From contig CAWUCO010000268.1 in assembly GCA_963920705.1 (NCBI GenBank), positions 3,038,001 to 3,102,000 on the forward strand: a stretch of DNA of 64,000 nucleotides, written 5' to 3'. The notes below the pieces were generated by a model. The model was not told the origin of the DNA, did no database searches, and saw nothing but the letters and a program-made list of their open reading frames with translations. Both the position numbers and the translations under genes were made by a program. Below are positions 10,501 through 17,731 of this stretch, one piece after another. This stretch comes from Odiellus spinosus. Lineage: Eukaryota > Arthropoda > Arachnida > Opiliones > Phalangiidae. The first letter of the stretch is position 1. Each line of letters begins with the position of its first letter.

Positions 10501-12303
10501 TTGGAGGGAATTCTCCCGAATATTACAATAAGATCCACATTCCCAATATACGCCTGGATTTTTAACCATTTCCTGGCTAGGTTCGATTTCCTCGTGATCG
10601 ATATCATTTTCGGGCAAAGTGAATACCTCTTCATTTTGTTGTTCGTCTGGTGGTAGAACTTTAAACGCATTTGAAATGACACCATCGTCCATTACTTCCA
10701 GAGCTTTCTCGTTTTTGATTAATGGATTGTAGGCAATATCCCAAAAGAACGGTTCGCAATTGGAGCAATGAATTCTTTTGCCTCCAATACCTTCTAATAA
10801 CTTATCGGGGTCTAACGGCCCGTCGGGAATTTTTTTCAAAATACTTTGACATCGTTTACCAAATTCGGATGATTGAGCTTTTAGTTTGGCATATAAACTC
10901 GTTTGCATTTTCAAGGCCTGACCAGCCAAAAGCCAAGAATCGAACTGCGTTTGCACAGTCTTTGGGGCTAGTCTCTCGGTACCATTAACTAACTTTCCCA
11001 AAGAATACTCAACCAATTTCTTTGCAAGAAAGTCTTGCCTAGATTTTTTAGCACAGAGTCGTGAGTGACTCGCTTTAGGCATTACTTTTTGGATTTTTCT
11101 GTATTTTTGGTAGTAACGAATTAACTTTGCAGATTTGATAGAAGCGGCTTTGCTCGTGTAATATTTAGCTCTTGAAATGCTATCTCTAACGCTAATTAAT
11201 TGTCGATTCTTTTCGAAATACTTCGCTTGATTTTTTATGTATTTTTGAGGATTGGATTTTCGATATGCGGATAATCTGTCTTTTTCCTTTTGCGAATGGC
11301 GAAGTGCATACCGAGCTTGATAACCTTTGAATAACACTTGATTAGACACACGGTAAACAGCATTTTTTTTCGCAATTTGAGATTGATTGGTTTTATAGTG
11401 CACGGCTCTCTTTTCCGCAATTTGAGATTGATTGGTTTTATAGTGCACGGCTCTCTTTTTCGCAATTTGAGATTTATTGTTTTTATAGTGCACGGCTCTC
11501 TCTTTCGCAATTTGAGATTGATTGGTTTTATAGTGCACGGCTCTCTTTTTCGCAATTTGAGATTGATTGGTTTTATAATGCATGGCTCTCTTTTTCGCAA
11601 TTTGAGATTGATTGGTTTTATAGTGCACGGCTCTCTTTTTCGCAATTTGAGATTGATTGGTTTTATAGTTCACGGCTCTCTTTTTCGCAATTTGAGATTG
11701 ATTGGTTTTATAGTTTACGGCTCTCTTTTTCGCAATTTGAGATTGATTGGTTTTATAGTGCACGGCTCTCTTTTTCGCAATTTGAGATTGATTGGTTTTG
11801 TAGTGCACGGCTCTCTTTTTCGCAATTTGAGATTGATTGGTTTTATAGTGCACGGCTCTCTTTTTCGCAATTTGAGATTTATTGTTTTTATAGTGCACGG
11901 CTCTCTCTTTCGCAATTTGAGATTGATTGGTTTTATAGTGCACGGCTCTCTTTTTCGCAATTTGAGATTGATTGGTTTTATAATGCATGGCTCTCTTTTT
12001 CGCAATTTGAGATTGATTCGTTTTATAGTGCACGGCTCTCTTTTTCGCAATTTGAGATTGATTGGTTTTATAGTTCACGGCTCTCTTTTTCGCAATTTGA
12101 GATTGATTGGTTTTATAGTTTACGGCTCTCTTTTTCGCAATTTGAGATTGATTGGTTTTATAGTGCACGGCTCTCTTTTTCGCAATTTGAGATTGATTGG
12201 TTTTGTAGTGCACGGCTCTCTTTTTCGCAATTTTAGATTGATTTGTTTTATAGTGCACTGCTCTCTTTTTCGTAATCGGAGATTGATTGGTTTTATAATA
12301 CAT
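7576..12303 (-). CDS. Helitron replication initiator (HUH Rep)
   Basis: The 1575-codon frame opens with about 20 copies of a 15-residue basic repeat (core KTNQSQIAKKRAVHY, to about residue 315), then a Lys/Tyr-rich region. A cysteine-rich zone follows (HCSNC, CDCCERL, CDCCFKTLL with VPAICFLNGL), like the zinc-binding region found upstream of Helitron Rep domains. The nickase has the HUH motif APHVHMVLW near residue 1270 and the catalytic tyrosine motif YVTGYVSKKE near residue 1420. It would cut one strand at the element end and join it to the target. The first ATG lies just after an A run where the THAP frame joins, so it may not be the real start. The frame stops at 7576, just past another A run, and the helicase continues in the -1 frame. 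Confidence 0.88.
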   Translation of the reverse strand: MYYKTNQSPITKKRAVHYKTNQSKIAKKRAVHYKTNQSQIAKKRAVHYKTNQSQIAKKRAVNYKTNQSQIAKKRAVNYKTNQSQIAKKRAVHYKTNQSQIAKKRAMHYKTNQSQIAKKRAVHYKTNQSQIAKERAVHYKNNKSQIAKKRAVHYKTNQSQIAKKRAVHYKTNQSQIAKKRAVHYKTNQSQIAKKRAVNYKTNQSQIAKKRAVNYKTNQSQIAKKRAVHYKTNQSQIAKKRAMHYKTNQSQIAKKRAVHYKTNQSQIAKERAVHYKNNKSQIAKKRAVHYKTNQSQIAEKRAVHYKTNQSQIAKKNAVYRVSNQVLFKGYQARYALRHSQKEKDRLSAYRKSNPQKYIKNQAKYFEKNRQLISVRDSISRAKYYTSKAASIKSAKLIRYYQKYRKIQKVMPKASHSRLCAKKSRQDFLAKKLVEYSLGKLVNGTERLAPKTVQTQFDSWLLAGQALKMQTSLYAKLKAQSSEFGKRCQSILKKIPDGPLDPDKLLEGIGGKRIHCSNCEPFFWDIAYNPLIKNEKALEVMDDGVISNAFKVLPPDEQQNEEVFTLPENDIDHEEIEPSQEMVKNPGVYWECGSYCNIRENSLQRLVDIILTFATCKESTLMKFYSNIDECALRNLNWPVNAFKEHLKENPHFKMDVPWRYPITRGHSLACLENKECLSMLRLLRELAPHFTALRTFVKRVYVLRALALGLKSLTDVIERADMKELKATMDSLVCLLVDKRNKKLKDIRVNEEGGIETAIRPILNEEELRKTYHKQFTHCFREINEFHDTPCDCCERLYQLKNLKSLEKLASKCELDSNQALNTLRTAWQLQRPDCPDFDYNSKINLCDCCFKTLLAERVPAICFLNGLEVDPVPKEISDLNIFEKMLIQKGKAFQTVVRLGTQLKTCNHTGLTRAVKGKILYLPLPLQSNTDMIPKDLPKNHELHILVNGLPTQNKLVWQSLVRLNQVRDALIKLKEINSLYYNLEIEKCDDDYICGTVENEKLRISTQPEALLKKLTKTQEKEIFDHYSIHPINGKNPKDVLETFQMKRVEGEPLSLFEKNLDYLCFPDLFPTAKFGRYAERPFGYLRDADFRVSRIRNKNRRFSLNEQYLFHTFYESEVKSMTSAINYMMRMSNSKRMTVNSLIEKVDSKNTELETALSSFMRSMRGTQEYWFQRTLDLNTMRREFGTPHWFVTLSCAEYDWVSLHDHLKQYQNSSRTVSELCSNDPTAVSLHYHNRFRSVLRNLILTKDNPILGPVDHYFWRVEYQARGAPHVHMVLWIKDAPQIGVAKKEDILAFVAKFATCSLPDKIASPTLFEYVDKCQRHKCNPSCQRKGKWGKKSATKCRFKFPRVVTMHARLHDVQATIKQHVAGKTGRLYELPRKENEIFINDYNPALLLSMQANMDIQFIADKDNALATYVTGYVSKKEKSNDDDLWNELAGKDLHSRLWAFGLKRLTHRECGAYEIVDRILGHHLYGKSESMLYVNTYKKENQKRLLKPFKDLKALRDADPESDEIFAIQMVDDIYPNRPDVLNNESLYEFAKFYERKPLKDDIPENSMILKNGKGMLKKKLSRS
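11360..12300 (-). repeat. 45-bp coding minisatellite (15-residue repeat)
   Basis: About 21 head-to-tail copies of a 45-bp unit encode the N-terminal repeat of the Rep frame. A block of nine units is duplicated: the variant unit with TTTATTGTTTTT occurs near 11473 and again near 11878, 405 bp (9 x 45) apart. Because the unit is a multiple of three, other frames stay open too, giving long shadow reading frames on both strands. Confidence 0.95.
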
Positions 12304-13676
12304 GGCTTTTTTTTTTTAATCCATTCTTGGTGCCGTAGGTAGTATATTCTGTGTTTGTTTTCAACTTTTTGCGACATACAAATTTCCGAACATTTTTTAT
12401 AACCAACCTGGTTTTTAGTTATATTTTCTGTAGTATTTGTCAGATTTTTTTTGGCATTGACATACTGATGTATCGAACTTAGACTAAAGCTAGCCGATCT
12501 TGTCAAGCAGCCATCTTGGCTGACAGGCTTTGTCAAGCAGCCATCTTGGCTGACAGGCTTTGTCAAGCAGCCATCTTGGCTGACAGGTTTTGTCAAGCAG
12601 CCACCTTGGCTGACAGGCTTTGTCAAGCAGCCACCTTGGCTGACAGGTTTTGTCAAGCAGCCACCTTGGCTGACAGGCTTTGTCAAGCAGCCACCTTGGC
12701 TGACAGGCTTTGTCAAGCAGCCACCTTGGCTGACAGGCTTTGTCAAGCAGCCATCTTGGCTGACAGGTTTTGTCAAGCAGCCATCTTGGCTGACAGGCTT
12801 TGTCAAGCAGCCATCTTGGCTGACAGGCTTTGTCAAGCAGCCATCTTGGCTGACAGGCTTTGTCAAGCAGCCATCTTGGCTGACAGGCTTTGTCAAGCAG
12901 CCATCTTGGCTGACAGGTTTTGTCAAGCAGCCATCTTGGTTGACAGGCTTTGTCAAGCAGCCATCTTGGCTGACAGGCTTTGTCAAGCAGCCATCTTGGC
13001 TGACAGGCTTTGTCAAGCAGCCATCTTGGCTGACAGGTTTTGTCAAGCAGCCATCTTGGCTGACAGGCTTTGTCAAGCAGCCATCTTGGCTGACAGGCTT
13101 TGTCAAGCAGCCATCTTGGCTGACAGGCTTTGTCAAACAGCCATCTTGGCTGACAGGTTTTGTCAAGCAGCCATCTTGGTTGACAGGTTTTGTCAAGCAG
13201 CCATCTTGGCTGACAGGCTTTGTCAAGCAACCATCTTGGGTGACACTATCAAGCATGTCTAGGCTTTCTTGGTAATTAACACAAAGTCTTTTGACCATGT
13301 CGTCGTCTTGGAAACAAGGAGACCTTTTTAAAGAATTATCGTCATCAGCACCTAAACTTTGAAATGCTATATTGTCATTAGTATCATTAGAAATCGTTTC
13401 ATCGTTATGAACAATTGAGCCCGCGCTTACCGCCACGGGCAATGGATCAGGATAATCTTCATTTGGACTTTTTCCACCCATAAAATGATTAGAACAAATA
13501 TAAAAATGTTCTTTTACTGAACTTGGCGGACAGGTTTTTTTGCAAAGTAGCAGCCATTTTGCACATTTTATGGCTTGTTTTGTGGGCTTTGGGAAGGCAA
13601 AAAATTTTACTCTTATATCCTTCTTGCGTGTGCTGTTTAGACACCCAGGATAAACACAGTACTTTATCTTCACCAT
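12120..13676 (-). CDS. THAP zinc-finger protein, probable N-terminus of the Helitron gene
   Basis: The first ~85 residues form a THAP-type C2CH zinc finger: CVYPGC near the N-terminus, the conserved FPKP and tryptophan (KWLL), then CSNHF followed by a proline-rich DPLPVAV end. THAP domains bind DNA site-specifically and are common in transposases and their host derivatives. About 25 copies of a ten-residue repeat (VSQDGCLTKP) follow, then a unique stretch ending near 12330. At the A run 12307-12317 the frame leaves the coding phase; downstream residues are an out-of-phase reading of the 45-bp repeat, whereas the Rep frame continues in the -1 phase. The finger probably belongs to the Helitron protein as a target- or end-recognition module. 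A separate captured gene cannot be excluded. Confidence 0.75.
   Translation of the reverse strand: MVKIKYCVYPGCLNSTRKKDIRVKFFAFPKPTKQAIKCAKWLLLCKKTCPPSSVKEHFYICSNHFMGGKSPNEDYPDPLPVAVSAGSIVHNDETISNDTNDNIAFQSLGADDDNSLKRSPCFQDDDMVKRLCVNYQESLDMLDSVTQDGCLTKPVSQDGCLTKPVNQDGCLTKPVSQDGCLTKPVSQDGCLTKPVSQDGCLTKPVSQDGCLTKPVSQDGCLTKPVSQDGCLTKPVSQDGCLTKPVNQDGCLTKPVSQDGCLTKPVSQDGCLTKPVSQDGCLTKPVSQDGCLTKPVSQDGCLTKPVSQDGCLTKPVSQGGCLTKPVSQGGCLTKPVSQGGCLTKPVSQGGCLTKPVSQGGCLTKPVSQDGCLTKPVSQDGCLTKPVSQDGCLTRSASFSLSSIHQYVNAKKNLTNTTENITKNQVGYKKCSEICMSQKVENKHRIYYLRHQEWIKKKKPCIIKPINLRLRKREQCTIKQINLKLRKREPCTTKPINLKLRKREPCTIKPINLKLRKREP
12501..13245 (-). repeat. 30-bp coding minisatellite (10-residue repeat)
   Basis: About 25 direct copies of a 30-bp unit (plus-strand core TGTCAAGCAGCCATCTTGGC) are almost identical; the variants are C/T changes and a cluster of CCACC forms at 12600-12725. 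There are no spacers, so this is a minisatellite. It encodes the repeat between the THAP finger and the rest of the Helitron gene. Confidence 0.95.
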
Positions 13677-14820
13677 TTTATCTTTAAAAAGACAAAACTG
13701 AACTTCAAAACTTAATAAGTATTAATTTCTCTTGCCCAAAAGGTATATTTACCCGTGAAACTTACAAAGTAGAAAAAACTACGTAACTAGTTTTAAATTT
13801 CCAGTACTCAGAACGGGAAATAAAACACGGTACCACTTCATTCGCGGGAATAAAGCCACAAATATTTCAAATCTAGCTTAATCGAAATGTAAAAATGTAT
13901 ATTTCGCTTACCAGCACGTGTAAAGAGCCTCAAGATTTTCTCTCGTTCGATATATTTGCGTACTCAAGTCATTAAAGACAAGAAAACACGATTAAATTGA
14001 CTCGCTTTAATTATTTATTAAAGAAATTTCTCAAAGAAACGTTTCCGTTCACTTATTGATTGAAAATGAAATAATATAATGTATTTTAAAATAAAAAAAA
14101 AATTTAAAACTAGATTGGTAACATTTAAAAAGTTTCTACGTGATTTTTTAATGCAAAACAAACAACGTGTTTTTATTAAACAAGTTGGGAAATCCAAAAG
14201 CCTACGTCCCCGATTACTACGTGACAATATAACCAAATTTACCCTAGCTTAAAATATAGCATATTTGACGAAATGTGTGTCTGTTCAAAGACTTAGAAAG
14301 ACTAGAGTTTGATGTTTCTGACGATTTATACTATGAACAAATATAAATCTCTAGTTACGTATATCTGTCTGTCGGTCTATTACAAGAGGCATAGGCTAGC
14401 ACGAAGGATTAACAAGTTGGTGGGACGGGTAGTTCGAGTGATTAGCTAAGCAAACTAGCCTTACCAAAAATATTACCGATTTTGGACCAAGGCCTAAAGC
14501 TTTCATTTGTTTATTTAGATTTTGGCGTTTATTTAAAAAACATTTGGCTCCTAGTTGAGATATTGATTAACCTTTTTGGTAAACATAGCTCGTCCATTTG
14601 TGAGCTAAAAACGTCTTGATCGATAGACTAAATGGATAGCTCTGATGATACGTGAAACCTATTCGGCAGGATTGCTATAGCTGAACGTTCTTAATACCAA
14701 CTCCGCCAACGTTGCGGGCTTGTAACTAAACCCTGTCCACTACAATATAAATAAGGTTTTCGGTTTACCTCATAAATATATAAATTGAGTATATAATTCG
14801 AAAGAAATGAGTTTACCTTT
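13677..14820. other. No gene recognised
   Basis: AT-rich sequence upstream of the Helitron coding region. It should contain the Helitron 5' end, but I could not identify it. No supported reading frame, RNA gene or repeat is visible. Confidence 0.5.
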
Positions 14821-15242
14821 GGGACCGTCCATAAACTACGTCACACGATTTAGTGGGGGGGAGGGGGTTTGTCTCTCTGTGACGGGCTGTGACGCAAGGG
14901 GGGTAGGGGGTATATCGGTTTGTGACGTCACATTTTTTTTTACAAACATATTTTCTATCCTCTGTGTTCCCACGGTATGCTCCCATTGGCTTATCCAAGA
15001 TAATCCCATTGAAGTTAAGAAGAGCGTTGAGGAATGGTTAAATCCGACATGGGAAGAAACATAGTTTTAACAAATTTGTTTTCAATTGTAACAATCTAAA
15101 ATATAAATCTATGATAAATTCATTGGCGATGTTCGTGTGACGTACACTTAAGGGGGGGGGGGGGGTTCGTTGGTTCGTGACGATAGTGTGACGATGGGGG
15201 GAAATTGGACTTTTTCGCGTGACGTAGTTTATGGACGGTCCC
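14821..15242. mobile_element. 422-bp MITE with ~27-bp inverted termini
   Basis: The element begins GGGACCGTCCATAAACTACG and ends with the reverse complement of that sequence; the inverted match runs about 27 bp with one difference. It is bounded by TTT on each side (or CTTTG if the outermost G/C pair is taken as flank), consistent with a short target duplication. Inside are G-rich tracts (14863-14874, 14899-14909, 15152-15165) and no credible gene. Non-autonomous; the parent transposase is not in the window. Confidence 0.85.
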
Positions 15243-16359
15243 TTTGTTTTATAGATAAAAAATAAAACTACTCAAACTGGTTAAAATTCGAATGTATAAT
15301 TTTCTTAACTACAAGGAGTTCACCAATCGCTTTCACTTCGCCTTGATGCCCGATATGCTCCTAAAGTAGAAAGTGTCACCGATACAGCGGGTTTTTTCGA
15401 AAGTAGATGGCGATGATATCGCGTTAATTTTTCCGAATTACGCCGGCGCACGAACATCAAAATTGTGTAATCGTCCTTTCGACCGCTTTACAATTTAACT
15501 TTTTCATTTTAGAAGCTAATGAAAACTCACAAAGTAATTTAGAGCACGTTCAGTAACACTCAGCGGTGAGTGCGCCGAGTCCGGTTTCTTTACTGTGCGC
15601 TTTTTCTCACTTCCGGTTTTACGTCACGGATACTCACCGATTGCTCATCGGAGACACCGACTATACGAGATGATTTTTTCGGTGGCGTGACGTAAAACGC
15701 GTAGCACGCTCTCTTCAATTGGTTAGTTTCTCGTCCTGAATCTTAAGAAAATGTAGATCTCGTAGATAATAGATATATTTAATCGGTGTAATTCCTGAGG
15801 ACAACATTAGAATTAACGTTTCACGCGATCAGAAAAAATTTAATTGAAAATTAAATAATATTTCTGTTTTAAACGGCTTTTAAGTCAAATTTGTTACAAT
15901 ACTTTCCACATACTTTAATTCTAACAGGATTTGACCAAGGCTTAGGATTGAATTAAATAAGCCGCTAAAATACCAGTAGTCGCGGTTTTTATAAATTTAC
16001 TCTTATTAATTGAGTATAAAATATTTATACTATTTTTTGGCATGTTTATAATAGATTCTTTATCACTCTCATTATTTAACTCTGTAATTAAGTAGAGTAG
16101 CTATGTACCCGATAAAAATTTCTCGCCAATTTTTTCAAAACCTTTCTCTGTATTAATTCAATTTCAGTGAACGGTCGGAACCCAATGAGTAGGATGATTA
16201 TTGACATACACACTTCTGTTTGTATTTTAATACTTGTTTTTAAGAAAATACACCTTTCATATTAATCAAGAAATATACCAAGTTATATTTAGCTTTTATT
16301 CGTTTTCTCGCAAAAGTTACAATATAACGTCTACTTAAAGTTAACTTAATACAGGAGTA
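15243..16359. other. Intergenic stretch with a 13-bp inverted repeat at 15616-15698
   Basis: GTTTTACGTCACG at 15616-15628 is perfectly inverted at 15686-15698 (CGTGACGTAAAAC), with a CRE-like TGACGTAA core in each arm. The surrounding 15540-15720 is richer in GC than its neighbourhood and may be a small non-autonomous element. Nothing else is recognised. Confidence 0.4.
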
Positions 16360-17272
16360 TTACCACCGTCCTCTCCTTCCCTTCTGTACTGCATTAGGTT
16401 TTCTTGGAGCTTTACGAACTGAACGCTTTTATAAATAAAATAGCTGATTCAATAAATACTATTTAAATAATATAAAATAAAAGGCTGACATACTAAAATA
16501 TCAGCAGAAGTGGATGCGGACTTCAAAATGTCTTCAAAGGCTTCGTTTTTAAACAGATCTGACGTTCTATCGGTTTGCCACTCAACCCCGTCGATTGCTT
16601 TTTGAATTTTTTTTGGAAAGTCCCATCTGATATTAAATCGCCTTTTTTCCTCTAATTCCATCATGTAGTGATATATATCCTTTTGGCACTGCAACATCGC
16701 TTTGCGAACTAGCGATGTTTCCTCGACCTATTAGTAAAAAGAGGTTTAGTATTAATATTATTGGTCTTTAAAAATACCGCATAAAAGGATTACTTCTTTA
16801 ATATTTTGCACGGCGTATTCCACGTATCCCAGAATAGCACTTAATTTATTTTCTTCCTCGCAAAGTAGGCCCTCTTTCTTTAACGTGATGGATTTTAAAG
16901 TGCCACTTCGTTTGATGGACTTGTTTAGCACTGGCACAAAATTGGAAGGTGATTTAACAATGCTAAGTTGATACTAAAAATGAACGAATAAATATAAATG
17001 TAAAATAGTTCCGCGATATGAAAGCATTTTTTACTTGACCACTTAATTCCGATGATCCCGAGGGAGGGACAAAATCCGTTGGATTGTAATCGCCACTCGA
17101 TAATTGTATACCTAAAATAGAATAATTGAAGCGAAATACATAATATGAACACTAAATTAAGAAAGTATTAAAAATACAACGAAGAATATTGCAGGTTTTC
17201 CATGGGTAAGGTAACTATACTAAATTAGCAACAAACGAATTAATACTCACGGTTACCTTCGTTCGAATCCAT
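16360..17272 (-). CDS. Five-exon gene of unknown function (192 residues)
   Basis: I assemble five exons, all with GT/AG introns and matching phases: 17251-17272, 17035-17111, 16794-16973, 16494-16727 and 16360-16425. They give 193 codons including the TAA at 16360-16362. Donors are GTGAGT, GTAAAA, GTAATC and GTATGT. The N-terminus is Ser/Pro/Asn-rich, the middle is acidic and charged with coiled-coil-like stretches (LLCEEENKLSAIL, MMELEEKRRFNIRW), and the C-terminus is strongly basic (KGRRGRW). I recognise no family. The basic tail suggests nucleic-acid or chromatin contact, but that is inference. The gene lies between transposable elements and next to satellite, so it could be host or part of an element. 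Confidence 0.7.
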
Positions 17273-17731
17273 ATCGAGTTCACCGCTTATTAAATGTAAC
17301 AATGGGCAGCTTTCAAACTAAACAATTCGTTACTGAATGTAGAATAACAAGCCGTTTTAGGTCTTTAAATACATTTTCCGAGTAATGTTTTTTGATGCTG
17401 AAGCTTGCAAAAAAATTTCGTCATTCAAAAAGGCAGGATGTATAAAATAGGGTAAAGCGTTAACCACACAACAAATTTGAAATTCTTTAATTGCAAAGAT
17501 TTTGGTCTATCAGATTTAGCTCAAACTTTTTGCATTTAAAATTGCATTCTTTAAAATTGTAGCTTAATATTTTTGAGCCCTGGCTATTCAACGGCAAGCC
17601 GCTATGTAAGTTGTTACGTCAATTGTGTAAATCGATATATGTTTATAATTAGGCTTAGGTTTTCACGCGCATTTTCATCGCCTTAATTTTTCGTTCGCGT
17701 TTAAAAAATGATTGTAAACGAACCTGTTTTT
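17273..17731. other. Probable promoter side of the five-exon gene; otherwise nothing seen
   Basis: This stretch lies upstream of the minus-strand gene start at 17272 and runs to the edge of the satellite at 17732. It has no coding frame or repeat. A promoter is expected here but no distinct element stands out. Confidence 0.4.

Larger units (their letters stand above)
4703..13676 (-). mobile_element. Helitron coding region (THAP - HUH Rep - Pif1 helicase - USP), degenerate
   Basis: Three consecutive minus-strand reading frames carry the parts of one Helitron polyprotein: a THAP zinc finger, an HUH Rep domain and a Pif1-family helicase, followed by a ubiquitin-specific protease. Each frame passes to the next at an A homopolymer (sense strand), at 12307-12317 and 7591-7600, with a -1 change both times. 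Together they would give a protein of about 2,990 residues. The true element is longer than the given span: I could not identify the 5'-TC end, or the terminal hairpin with CTRR at the 3' end, so its limits are open. Confidence 0.85.

Noticed and set aside
12501-13245. Regular 30-bp repeats as a CRISPR array
   Set aside because: Units are contiguous with no unique spacers, lie in a eukaryotic coding frame and encode a ten-residue repeat.
11338-13275. Long plus-strand reading frames across the minisatellites (334, 248 and 111 codons)
   Set aside because: Repeats of 30 and 45 bp keep all frames open; these are shadows of the minus-strand gene.
14807-15064. 85-codon reading frame at the MITE
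   Set aside because: It runs across the MITE terminus and G-rich tracts and has no domain.
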